64,000 bases of DNA from Prosopocoilus inquinatus (Eukaryota; Arthropoda; Insecta; Coleoptera; Lucanidae): positions 21,849,001 through 21,913,000 of the forward strand of contig CM069877.1 of assembly GCA_036172665.1 (NCBI GenBank), read 5' to 3'. The position numbers were made by a program, and so were the translations under genes. Positions within the stretch are counted from its first letter, which is position 1; the number at the start of each line of letters is the position of its first letter. Under the pieces are notes generated by a model. The model saw nothing but the letters and a program-made list of their open reading frames with translations. It had not been told where the DNA came from and did not search any database. This document shows, in pieces, positions 1 through 11,331 of the stretch.

Positions 1-9
1 TTTAAATGA

Positions 10-31
10 AACAACACGCATTAGCGTTGTT
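10..31. other. 22-bp near-palindrome present in every ordinary monomer (example in monomer 1)
   Basis: Monomer positions 3-24. The outer six bases of each side are perfect complements (AACAAC and GTTGTT). Inside, one A/C mismatch is followed by a C-G pair and a variable AT-rich centre. In monomers with the CACTAATTAG variant (for example near 48,985, 50,325 and 55,090) the whole 22 bp is self-complementary except for a single mismatched pair. In monomers with ACGCATTAG or ACGTATTAG the centre has two further mismatches. Sites marked by dyad symmetry can bind dimeric proteins or extrude as hairpins, but no such role is shown here. The element matters as the substrate of the perfect palindrome seen at 44,828 and 46,896. 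Confidence 0.8.
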
Positions 32-46
32 CCTGTGATGTATCTA

Positions 47-52
47 ATCGAT
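47..52. other. ClaI site (ATCGAT), nearly one per monomer
   Basis: The conserved block of almost every monomer contains ATCGAT at monomer position 40-45, so cutting there would reduce the array to a 149-bp ladder. A few monomers have lost it: AATGGATCC near 2,132 and again 5,513 bp later, AATAGATCC near 35,953, 50,066 and 53,045, AGTCGATCC near 6,751, and ATCTATCC near 20,758. A second diagnostic site, CAGCTG, is found only in the CAGCTGAAGC subtypes and so marks the higher-order period rather than the monomer. Confidence 0.85.
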
Positions 53-305
53 CCTTACTCATCTATCATGTTATTTGACGTTTGGATGGACTCCGGTAAC
101 TCTGATGTGAGATACAAAGTTTTCGGACGCAGCAGAAGCTGGAAATGGTTTTGAACGAAACAACACGTATTAGCGTTATTCCTGTGATGTATCTAATCGA
201 TCCTTACTTATCTACTATGTTATTTTGCGTTTCGATGGACTCTAGTTACTCTGATGTGAGATACGAAGTTCTCGGACGCAGCAGAAGCTGGAAATAGTTT
301 TAAAT

Positions 306-3300
306 GAGACAACACGCATTAGCGTTGTTCCTGTGATGTATCTAATCGATCCTTACTCATCTATCATGTTATTTGACGTTTGGATGGACTCCAGTAACTC
401 TGATGTGAGATACGAAGTTCTCGGACGCAGCTGAAGCTAGAAATAGTTTTAAACGAAACAACACGCATTAGCGTTGTTCCTGTGCTGTATCTAATCGATC
501 CTTACTTATCTATCATGTTATTTGACGTTTCGATGGACTCTAGTAACTCTGATGTGAGATACGAAGTTTTTGGACGCAGCGGGAGCTGGAAATAGTTTTA
601 AATGAAGCAACACGCATTAGCGTTGTTCCAGTGATGTATCTAATCGATCCTTACTCATCTATCATGTTATTTGACGTTTCGATGGACTCTAGTAACTCTG
701 ATGTGAGAAAAGAAGTTTTTGGACGCAGCAGGATCTGGAAATTGTTTTAAACGAAACAACACGCATTAGCGTTGTTCCTGTGATGTATCTAATCGATCCC
801 TACTTATCTACTATGTTATTTGGCGTTTTGATGGACTCTAGTTACTCTGATGGGAGATATGAAGTTCTCGGACGCAGCAGAAGCTGGAAATAGTTTTAAA
901 TGAAACAACACGCATTAGCGTTGTTCCTGTGATGTATCTAATCGATCCTTATTGATCTATTATGTTATTTGACGTTTCGATGAACTCTAGTAACTCTGAT
1001 GTGAGATAAAAAGTTCTCTTACGCAGCAGGAGCTGGAAATAGTTTTGAACGAAACAACACTCATTAGCGTTGTTCCTGTGATGTATCTAATCGATCCTTA
1101 CTCATCTATCATGTTATTTGACGTTTCGATGGACTCTAGTAACTCTGATGTGAGATACGAAGTTTTTGGACGCAGCAGGAGCTGGAAATAGTTTTAAACG
1201 AAACAACACGTATTAGCGTTGTTCCTGTGATGTATCTAATCGATCCTTACTCATCTATCATGTTGTTTGACGTTTGGATGGACTCCAGTAACTCTGATGT
1301 GATATACGAAGTTCTCGGACGCCGCTGAAGCTAGAAATAGTTTTAAACGAAACAACACTCATTAGCGTTATTCCTGTGATGTATCTAATCGATCCTTATT
1401 GATCTATCATGTTATTTGACGTTTCGATGGACTCTAGTAACTCTGATTTGAGATACGAAGTTTTTGGACGCAGCAGGAGCTGGAAATAGTTTTAAACGAA
1501 ACAACACGTATTAGCGTTGTTCCTGTGATGTATCTAATCGATCCTTACTTATCTACTATGTTATTTGGCGTTTCGATGGACTCTAGTTACTCTGATGTGA
1601 GATATGAAGTTCTCGGACGCAGCAGAAGCTGGAAATAGTTTTAAATGAAACAACACGCATTAGCGTTGTTCCTGTGATGTATCTAATCGATCCCTACTTA
1701 TCTACTATGTTATTTGGCGTTTCGATGGACTCTAGTTACTCTGATGTGAGATACGAAGTTCTCGGACGCAGCAGAAGCTAGAAATAGTTTTAAACGAAAC
1801 AACACTCATTAGCGTTGTTCCTGTGATGTATCTAATCGATCCTTACTCATCTATCATGTTATTTGACGTTTCGATGGACTCTAGTAACTCTGATGTGAGA
1901 TACGAAGTTTTTGGACGCAGCAGGAGCTGGAAATAGTTTTAAACGAAACAACACGTATTAGCGTTGTTCCTGTGATGTATCTAATCGATCCTTACTCATC
2001 TATCATGTTATTTGACGTTTGGATGGACTCCAGTAACTCTGATGTGAGATACGAAGTTCTCGGACGCAGCTGAAGCTAGAAATAGTTTTAAACTAAACAA
2101 CACGCATTAGCGTTGTTCCTGTGATGTATCTAATGGATCCTTACTCATCTATCATGTTGTTTGGCGTTTCGATGGACGCCAGTAACTTTGATGTGAGATA
2201 CGAAGTTCTCGGACGCAGCTGAAGCTGGAAATAGTTTTAAACGAAACAACACGCATTAGCGTTGTTCCTGTGCTGTATCTAATCGATCCTTACTTATCTA
2301 TCATGTTATTTGACGTTTCGATGGACTCTAGTAACTCTGATGTGAGATACGAAGTTTTTGGACGCAGCGGGAGCTGGAAATAGTTTTAAATGAAACAACA
2401 CGCATTAGCGTTGTTCCTGTGATGTATCTAATCGATCCTTACTCATCTATCATGTTATTTGACGTTTGGATGGACTCCGGTAACTCTGATGTGAGATACA
2501 AAGTTTTCGGACGCAGCAGAAGCTGGAAATGGTTTTGAACGAAACAACACGTATTAGCGTTATTCCTGTGATGTATCTAATCGATCCTTACTTATCTACT
2601 ATGTTATTTTGCGTTTCGATGGACTCTAGTTACTCTGATGTGAGATACGAAGTTCTCGGACGCAGCAGAAGCTGGAAATAGTTTTAAATGAGACAACACG
2701 CATTAGCGTTGTTCCTGTGATGTATCTAATCGATCCTTATGGATCTATCATGTTATTTGACGTTTCGATGGACTCTAGTAACTCTGATGTGAGATACGAA
2801 GTTTTTGGACGCAGCAGGAGCTGGAAATAGTTTTAAACGAAACAACACGTATTAGCGTTATTCCTGTGATGTATCTAATCGATCCTTACTCATCTATCAT
2901 GTTATTTGACGTTTGGATGGACTCCAGTAACTCTGATGTGATATAAGAAGTTCTCGGACGCAGCTGAAGCTAGAAATAGTTTTAAACGAAACAACACGCA
3001 TTAGCGTTGTTCCTGTGATGTATTTAATCGATCCTCACTCATCTATCATGTTATTTGACGTTTCGATGGACTCAAGTAACTCTGATGTGAGAAAAGATGT
3101 TTTTGGACGCAGCAGGAGCTGGAAATAGTTTTGAACGAAACAACACATATTAGCGTTGTTCCCGTGATGTATCTAATCGATCCTTACTCATCTATCATGT
3201 TATTTGACGTTTGGATGGACTCCAGTAACTCTGGTGTGAGATACGAAGTTCTCGGACGCAGCAGAAGCTGAAAATAGTTTTAAATGAAACAACACGCTTT

Positions 3301-5371
3301 AGCGTTGTTCCTGTGTTGTATCTAATCGATCCTTACTCATCTATCATGTTATTTGACGTTTCGATGGACTCTAGTAACTCTGATGTGAGATACGAAGTTT
3401 TCGGACGCAGCAGAAGCTGGAAATAGTTTTGAACGAAGCAACACGTATTATCGTTGTTCCTGTGATGTATCTAATCGATCCTCACTCATCTATCATGTTA
3501 TTTGACGTTTCGATGGACTCTAGTAACTCTGATGTGAGAAAAGAAGTTTTTGGACGCAGCAGGAGCTGGAAATAGTTTTAAACGAAACAACACGTATTAG
3601 CGTTGTTCCTGTGATGTATCTGATCGATCCTTACTCATCTATCATGTTATTTGACGTTTGGATGGTCTCCAGTAACTCTGCTGTGAGATACGAAGTTCTC
3701 GGACGCAGCTGAAGCTAGAAATAGTTTTAAACGAAACAACACGCATTAGCGTTGTTCCTGTGATGTATCTAATCGATCCTTACTCATCTATCATGTTATT
3801 TGGCGTTTCGATGGACGCCAGTAACTTTGATGTGAGATACGAAGTTCTCGGACGCAGCTGAAGCTGGAAATAGTTTTAAACGAAACAACACGCATTAGCG
3901 TTGTTCCTGTGCTGAATCTAATCGATTCTTACTTATCTATCATGTTATTTGACGTTTCGATGGACTCCGGTAACTCTGATGTGAGATACAAAGTTTTCGG
4001 ACGCAGCAGAAGCTGGAAATAGTTTTGAACGAAACAACACGTATTAGCGTTATTCCTGTGATGTATCTAATCGATCCTTATTGATCTATCATGTTATTTG
4101 ACGTTTCGATGGACTCTAGTAACTCTGATGTGAGATACGAAGTTTTTGGACGCAGCAGGAGCTGGAAATAGTTTTAAACGAAACAACACGTATTAGCGTT
4201 GTTCCTGTGATGTATCTAATCGATCCTTACTTATCTACTATGTTATTTGGAGTTTCGATGGACTCTAGTTACTCTGATGTGAGATACGAAGTTCTCCGAC
4301 GCAGCAGAAGCTGGAAATAGTTTTAAATGAAACAACACGCATTAGCGTTGTTCCTGTGATGTATCTAATCGATCCTTATTGATCTATCATGTTATTTGAC
4401 GTTTCGATGGACTCTAGTAACTCTGATGTGAGATACCGAGTTCTCGGACGCAGCTGAAGCTAGAAATAGTTTTAAACGAAACAACACGCATTATCGTTGT
4501 TCCTGTGATGTAACTAATCGATCCTTATTGATCTATCATGTTATTTGACGTTTCGATGGACTCTAGTAACTCTGGTGTGAGATACGAAGTTTTTGGACGC
4601 AGCAGAAGCTGGAAATAGTTTTGAACGAAACAACACGTGTTAGCGTTGTTCCTGTGATGTATCTAATCGATCCTCACTCATCTTTCATGTTATTTGGCGT
4701 TTCGATGGACTCTAGTTACTCTGATGTGAGATACCGAGTTCTCGGACGCAGCTGAAGCTAGAAATAGTTTTAAACGAAACAACACGCATTATCGTTGTTC
4801 CTGTGATGTATCTAATCGATCCTTACTCATCTATCATGTTATTTGGTGTTTCGATGGACTCTAGTTACTCTGATGTGAGATACGAAGTTTTTGGACGCAG
4901 CGGGAGCTGGAAATAGTTTTAAATGAAACAACACGCATTAGCGTTGTTCCTGTGATGTATCTAATCGATCCTTACTCATCTATCATGTTATTTGACGTTT
5001 CGATGTACTCCAGTAATTCTGATGTGAGAGACGAAGTTCTCGGACGCAGCAGAAGCTGGAAATAGTTTTAAATGTAACAACACGCATTAGCGTTGTTCCT
5101 GGGCTGTATCTAATCGATCCTTATTTATCTATTATGTTGTTTGACGTTTCGATGGACTCTAGTAACTCTGATGTGAGATACGAAGTTTTTGGGCGCAGCA
5201 GGAGCTGGAAATAGTTTTAAACAAAGCAACACGTATTAGCGTTGATCCTGTGATGTATCTAATCGATCCTTACTGATCTATCACGTTATTTTACGTTTGG
5301 ATATACTCCAGTAACTCTGATGTGAGATACAAAGTTTTTGGACGCAGCAGAAGCTGGAAATAGTTTTGAAC
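306..5371 (+). repeat. Domain 1 HOR, copy 1 (34 monomers)
   Basis: Each monomer from 306 to 4,924 is matched by one 5,513 bp (37 x 149) downstream, for example GAAGCAAC with TTCCAGTGATG at 604 and 6,117, and the pair at 2,392 and 7,905. From 4,925 to 5,371 the lag becomes 5,960 bp (40 x 149), as with AAATGTAACAAC at 5,071 and 11,031 and ACAAAGCAAC at 5,221 and 11,181. Copies differ by scattered single substitutions, so this unit is older than the central one in domain 2. No length change occurs in any monomer here. Confidence 0.85.
3955..3971 (+). other. CENP-B-box-like 17-mer in hybrid monomers (weak)
   Basis: The mammalian CENP-B box core is NTTCGNNNNANNCGGGN. Here the sequence TTTCGATGGACTCCGGT fits with one mismatch (CCGG in place of CGGG), that is 8 of the 9 specified positions. 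The same 17-mer starts at 3,955, 9,468, 13,193, 17,364, 34,198, 39,859, 40,306, 41,498 and 43,582; the copy at 13,193 differs only in the unspecified last base. Ordinary monomers match 7 of 9. These monomers look like hybrids combining the TTTCGATGG half of one subtype with the CTCCGG half of another, so the match may be accidental. Functional CENP-B boxes are established for mammals; a role in this unknown organism is only a possibility. Confidence 0.25.
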
Positions 5372-5818
5372 GAAACAACACGTATTAGCGTTGTTCCTGT
5401 GATGTATCTAATCGATCCTTACTTAGCTACTATGTTATTTGACGTTTCTATGGACTCTAGTAACTCTGATGTGAGATACGAAGTTTTTGGACGCAGCAGG
5501 AGCTGGAAATAGTTTTAAACGAAACAACACTTATTAGCGTTGTTCCTGTGATGTATCTAATCGATCCTCACTCATCTATCATGTTATTTGACGTTTCGAT
5601 GGACTCTAGTAACTCTGATGTGAGAAAAGAAGTTTTTGGACGCAGCAGGAGCTGGAAATAGTTTTAAACGAAACAACACGTATTAGCGTTGTTCCTGTGA
5701 TGTATCTAATCGATCCTTACTTAGCTACTATGTTATTTGACGTTTCTATGGACTCTAGTAACTCTGATGTGAGATACGAAGTTTTTGGACGCAGCTGAAG
5801 CTAGAAATAGTTTTAAAT
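5372..5818 (+). repeat. Three-monomer joint between domain 1 copies
   Basis: The first and third monomers (5,372 and 5,670) share the unusual TTACTTAGCTAC with TTTCTATGG variants, and the middle one is the GAGAAAAGAAG type. This looks like a local two-monomer duplication at the joint between the two long HOR copies. No counterpart lies at the 5,513-bp lag; the monomers after 11,331 differ. Confidence 0.65.
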
Positions 5819-8800
5819 GAAACAACACGCATTAGCGTTGTTCCTGTGATGTATCTAATCGATCCTTACTCATCTATCATGTTATTTGACGTTTGGATGG
5901 ACTCCAGTAACTCTGATGTGAGATACGACGTTCTCGGACGCAGCTGAAGCTAGAAATAGTTTTAAACGAAACAACACGCATTAGCGTTGTTCCTGTGCTG
6001 TATCTAATCGATCCTTACTTATCTATCATGTTATTTGACGTTTCGATGGACTCTAGTAACTCTGATGTGAGATACGAAGTTTTTGGACGCAGCGGGAGCT
6101 GGAAATAGTTTTAAATGAAGCAACACGCATTAGCGTTGTTCCAGTGATGTATCTAATCGATCCTTACTCATCTATCATGTTATTTGACGTTTCGATGGAC
6201 TCTAGTAACTCTGATGTGAGAAAAGAAGTTTTTGGACGCAGCAGGATCTGGAAATTGTTTTAAACGAAACAACACGCATTAGCGTTGTTCCTGTGATGTA
6301 TCTAATCGATCCCTACTTATCTACTATGTTATTTGGCGTTTTGATGGACTCTAGTTACTCTGATGTGAGATATGAAGTTCTCGGACGCAGCAGAAGCTGG
6401 AAATAGTTTTAAATGAAACAACACGCATTTGCGTTGTTCCTGTGATGTATCTAATCGATCCTTATTGATCTATTATGTTATTTGACGTTTCGATGAACTC
6501 TAGTAACTCTGATGTGAGATAAAAAGTTCTCGGACGCAGCAGGAGCTGGAAATAGTTTTGAACGAAACAACACTCATTAGCGTTGTTCCTGTGATGTATC
6601 TAATCGATCCTTACTCATCTATCATGTTATTTGACGTTTCGATGGACTCTAGTAACTCAGATGTGAGATACGAAGTTTTTGGACGCAGCAGGAGCTGGAA
6701 ATAGTTTTAAACGAAACAACACGTATTAGCGTTGTTCCTGTGATGTATCTAGTCGATCCTTACTCATCTATCATGTTATTTGACGTTTGGATGGACTCCA
6801 GTAACTCTGATGTGATATACGAAGTTCTCGGACGCCGCTGAAGCTAGAAATAGTTTTAAACGAAACAACACTCATTAGCGTTATTCCTGTGATGTATCTA
6901 ATCGATCCTTATTGATCTATCATGTTATTTGACGTTTCGATGGACTCTAGTAACTCTGATTTGAGATACGAAGTTTTTGGACGCAGCAGGAGCTGGAAAT
7001 AGTTTTAAACGAAACAACACGTATTAGCGTTGTTCCTGTGATGTATCTAATCGATCCTTACTTATCTACTATGTTATTTGGCGTTTCGATGGACTCTAGT
7101 TACTCTGATGTGAGATATGAAGTTCTCGGACGCAGCAGAAGCTGGAAATAGTTTTAAATGAAACAACACGCATTAGCGTTGTTCCTGTGATGTATCTAAT
7201 CGATCCCTACTTATCTACTATGTTATTTGGCGTTTCGATGGACTCTAGTTACTCTGATGTGAGATACGAAGTTCTCGGACGCAGCAGAAGCTAGAAATAG
7301 TTTTAAACGAAACAACACTCATTAGCGTTGTTCCTGTGATGTATCTAATCGATCCTTACTCATCTATCATGTTATTTGACGTTTCGATGGACTCTAGTAA
7401 CTCTGATGTGAGATACGAAGTTTTTGGACGCAGCAGGAGCTGGAAATAGTTTTAAACGAAACAACACGTATTAGCGTTGTTCCTGTGATGTATCTAATCG
7501 ATCCTTACTCATCTATCATGTTATTTGACGTTTGGATGGACTCCAGTAACTCTGATGTGAGATACGAAGTTCTCGGACGCAGCTGAAGCTAGAAATAGTT
7601 TTAAACTAAACAACACGCATTAGCGTTGTTCCTGTGATGTATCTAATGGATCCTTACTCATCTATCATGTTATTTGGCGTTTCGATGGACGCCAGTAACT
7701 TTGATGTGAGATACGAAGTTCTCGGACGCAGCTGAAGCTGGAAATAGTTTTAAACGAAACAACACGCATTAGCGTTGTTCCTGTGCTGTATCTAATCGAT
7801 CCTTACTTATCTATCATGTTATTTGACGTTTCGATGGACTCTAGTAACTCTGATGTGAGATACGAAGTTTTTGGACGCAGCGGGAGCTGGAAATAGTTTT
7901 AAATGAAACAACACGCATTAGCGTTGTTCCTGTGATGTATCTAATCGATCCTTACTCATCTATCATGTTATTTGACGTTTGGATGGACTCCGGTAACTCT
8001 GATGTGAGATACAAAGTTTTCGGACGCAGCAGAAGCTGGAAATGGTTTTGAACGAAACAACACGTATTAGCGTTATTCCTGTGATGTATCTAATCGATCC
8101 TTACTTATCTACTATGTTATTTTGCGTTTCGATGGACTCTAGTTACTCTGATGTGAGATACGAAGTTCTCGGACGCAGCAGAAGCTGGAAATAGTTTTAA
8201 ATGAGACAACACGCATTAGCGTTGTTCCTGTGATGTATCTAATCGATCCTTATGGATCTATCATGTTATTTGACGTTTCGATGGACTCTAGTAACTCTGA
8301 TGTGAGATACGAAGTTTTTGGACGCAGCAGGAGCTGGAAATAGTTTTAAACGAAACAACACGTATTAGCGTTATTCCTGTGATGTATCTAATCGATCCTT
8401 ACTCATCTATCATGTTATTTGACGTTTGGATGGACTCCAGTAACTCTGATGTGATATACGAAGTTCTCGGACGCAGCTGAAGCTAGAAATAGTTTTAAAC
8501 GAAACAACACGCATTAGCGTTGTTCCTGTGATGTATCTAATCGATCCTCACTCATCTATCATGTTATTTGACGTTTCGATGGACTCTAGTAACTCTGATG
8601 TGAGAAAAGATGTTTTTGGACGCAGCAGGAGCTGGAAATAGTTTTGAACGAAACAACACATATTAGCGTTGTTCCCGTGATGTATCTAATCGATCCTTAC
8701 TCATCTATCATGTTATTTGACGTTTGGATGGACTCCAGTAACTCTGGTGTGAGATAAGAAGTTCTCGGACGCAGCAGAAGCTGAAAATAGTTTTAAATGA

Positions 8801-11331
8801 AACAACACGCTTTAGCGTTGTTCCTGTGTTGTATCTAATCGATCCTTACTCATCTATCATGTTATTTGACGTTTCGATGGACTCTAGTAACTCTGATGTG
8901 AGATACGAAGTTTTCGGACGCAGCAGAAGCTGGAAATAGTTTTGAACGAAGCAACACGTATTATCGTTGTTCCTGTGAAGTATCTAATCGATCCTCACTC
9001 ATCTATCATGTTATTTGACGTTTCGATGGACTCTAGTAACTCTGATGTGAGAAAAGAAGTTTTTGGACGCAGCAGGAGCTGGAAATAGTTTTAAACGAAA
9101 CAACACGTATTAGCGTTGTTCCTGTGATGTATCTAATCGATCCTTACTCATCTATCATGTTATTTGACGTTTGGATGGTCTCCAGTAACTCTGCTGTGAG
9201 ATACGAAGTTCTCGGACGCAGCTGAAGCTAGAAATAGTTTTAAACGAAACAACACGCATTAGCGTTGTTCCTGTGATGTATCTAATCGATCCTTACTCAT
9301 CTATCATGTTATTTGGCGTTTCGATGGACGCCAGTAACTTTGATGTGAGATACGAAGTTCTCGGACGCAGCTGAAGCTGGAAATAGTTTTAAACGAAACA
9401 ACACGCATTAGCGTTGTTCCTGTGCTGAATCTAATCGATTCTTACTTATCTATCATGTTATTTGACGTTTCGATGGACTCCGGTAACTCTGATGTGAGAT
9501 ACAAAGTTTTCGGACGCAGCAGAAGCTGGAAATAGTTTTGAACGAAACAACACGTATTAGCGTTATTCCTGTGATGTATCTAATCGATCCTTATTGATCT
9601 ATCATGTTATTTGACGTTTCGATGGACTCTAGTAACTCTGATGTGAGATACGAAGTTTTTGGACGCAGCAGGAGCTGGAAATAGTTTTAAACGAAACAAC
9701 ACGTATTAGCGTTGTTCCTGTGATGTATCTAATCGATCCTTACTTATCTACTATGTTATTTGGAGTTTCGATGGACTCCAGTTACTCTGATGTGAGATAC
9801 GAAGTTCTCCGACGCAGCAGAAGCTGGAAATAGTTTTAAATGAAACAACACGCATTAGCGTTGTTCCTGTGATGTATCTAATCGATCCTTATTGATCTAT
9901 CATGTTATTTGACGTTTCGATGGACTCTAGTAACTCTGATGTGAGATACCGAGTTCTCAGACGCAGCTGAAGCTAGAAATAGTTTTAAACGAAACAACAC
10001 GCATTATCGTTGTTCCTGTGATGTATCTAATCGATCCTTATTGATCTATCATGTTATTTGACGTTTCGATGGACTCTAGTAACTCTGGTGTGAGATACGA
10101 AGTTTTTGGACGCAGCAGAAGCTGGAAATAGTTTTGAACGAAACAACACGTGTTAGCGTTGTTCCTGTGATGTATCTAATCGATCCTCACTCATCTTTCA
10201 TGTTATTTGGCGTTTCGATGGACTCTAGTTACTCTGATGTGAGATACCGAGTTCTCGGACGCAGCTGAAGCTAGAAATAGTTTTAAACGAAACAACACGT
10301 ATTATCGTTGTTCCTGTGAAGTATCTAATCGATCCTTACTCATCTATCATGTTATTTGGAGTTTCGATGGACTCTAGTTACTCTGATGTGAGATAAGAAG
10401 TTTTTGGACGCAGCGGGAGCTGGAAATAGTTTTAAATGAAACAACACGCATTAGCGTTGTTCCTGTGATGTATCTAATCGATCCTTACTCATCTATCATG
10501 TTATTTGACGTTTGGATGGACTCCAGTAACTCTGATGTGAGATACGAAGTTCTCGGACGCAGCTGAAGCTAGAAATAGTTTTAAACGAAACAACACGCAT
10601 TAGCGTTGTTCCTGTGATGTATCTAATCGATCCTTACTCATCTATCATGTTATTTGGTGTTTCGATGGACGCCAGTAACTTTGATGTGAGATACGAAGTT
10701 CTCGGACGCAGCTGAAGCTAGAAATAGTTTTAAACGAAACAACACGCATTAGCGTTGTTCCTGTGCTGTATCTAATCGATCCTTACTTATCTATCATGTT
10801 ATTTGACGTTTCGATGGACTCTAGTAACTCTGATGTGAGATACGAAGTTTTTGGACGCAGCGGGAGCTGGAAATAGTTTTAAATGAAACAACACGCATTA
10901 GCGTTGTTCCTGTGATGTATCTAATCGATCCTTACTCATCTATCATGTTATTTGACGTTTCGATGTACTCCAGTAATTCTGATGTGAGAGACGAAGTTCT
11001 CGGACGCAGCAGAAGCTGGAAATAGTTTTAAATGTAACAACACGCATTAGCGTTGTTCCTGTGCTGTATCTAATCGATCCTTATTTATCTATTATGTTGT
11101 TTGACGTTTCGATGGACTCTAGTAACTCTGATGTGAGATACGAAGTTTTTGGGCGCAGCAGGAGCTGGAAATAGTTTTAAACAAAGCAACACGTATTAGC
11201 GTTGATCCTGTGATGTATCTAATCGATCCTTACTGATCTATCACGTTATTTTACGCTTGGATGGACTCCAGTAACTCTGATGTGAGATACAAAGTTTTTG
11301 GACGCAGCAGAAGCTGGAAATAGTTTTGAAC
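5819..11331 (+). repeat. Domain 1 HOR, copy 2 (37 monomers)
   Basis: Second copy of the 306-5,371 unit in the same order of subtypes, with three additional monomers at 10,438-10,884. Small differences from copy 1 include GAGATAAGAAG for GAGATACGAAG near 8,750, GTGAAGTATC for GTGATGTATC near 8,977, and GGAGTTTCG for GGTGTTTCG near 10,360. After 11,331 the subtype order leaves this unit. Confidence 0.85.
10438..10884 (+). repeat. Three extra monomers in domain 1 copy 2
   Basis: These three monomers (GGATGGACTCCAG with CAGCTGAAGC; GGTGTTTCG with GACGCCAG; GTGCTG with CAGCGGGAGC) have no equivalent between 4,924 and 4,925 in copy 1. They shift the matching lag from 37 to 40 monomers. The same subtype order occurs elsewhere, for instance at 14,741-15,056, so this is a gain or loss of whole monomers by unequal exchange rather than insertion of foreign DNA. 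Confidence 0.7.

Larger units (their letters stand above)
8..156 (+). repeat. Representative monomer and its internal map
   Basis: First complete monomer. Counting from the G of GAAACAAC: 3-24 is a near-palindrome; 25-45 is the most conserved stretch (TTCCTGTGATG followed by TATCTAATCGAT), including a ClaI site at 40-45; 46-60 is variable (TTACTCATC, TTACTTATC, TTATTGATC or TCACTCATC types); 67-80 varies between TTTGACG and TTTGGCG, and between TTTCGATGG and TTTGGATGG; 83-92 varies (CTCTAGTAAC, CTCTAGTTAC, CTCCAGTAAC, CTCCGGTAAC, CGCCAGTAAC); 101-120 varies (GAGATACGAAG or GAGAAAAGAAG, then TTCTCGG, TTTTCGG or TTTTTGG); 121-135 varies (CAGCAGAAGC, CAGCAGGAGC, CAGCGGGAGC, CAGCTGAAGC); 136-149 ends GAAATAGTTTTAAAC, -AAAT or -GAAC. 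The monomer start is arbitrary because the array is continuous. The 149-bp length is close to the 147 bp wrapped by a nucleosome core. Confidence 0.95.
1..350 (+). repeat. Tail of a preceding domain-1 HOR copy
   Basis: Monomers at 8 and 157 match those at 2,392 and 2,541 (16 monomers away) and again 5,513 bp further on, including the uncommon AAATGGTTTTGAAC end and the ATTTTGCG variant. The third monomer begins with the shared GAGACAAC variant, then switches: at about 345-355 it reads CCTTACTCATC where the 2,690 monomer reads CCTTATGGATC. So a crossover joint lies inside the third monomer and separates this tail from the next HOR copy. Confidence 0.75.

Noticed and set aside
10..31. Terminal inverted repeats of a transposon
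   Set aside because: The dyad occurs once in each monomer as a single near-palindrome. There are no paired ends, no target duplications and no enclosed unrelated DNA.
306..455. Inverted monomers or a strand switch in the array
   Set aside because: The conserved TTCCTGTGATG and ATCGAT block reads the same way in every monomer examined. The only inverted piece is the 15-base arm at 44,828 and its duplicate.
2120..2140. GGATCC (BamHI) as a subtype-defining site
   Set aside because: It arises from a single change (ATCGATCC to ATGGATCC) found in one domain 1 monomer and its copy 5,513 bp later, so it marks one lineage rather than a subtype.
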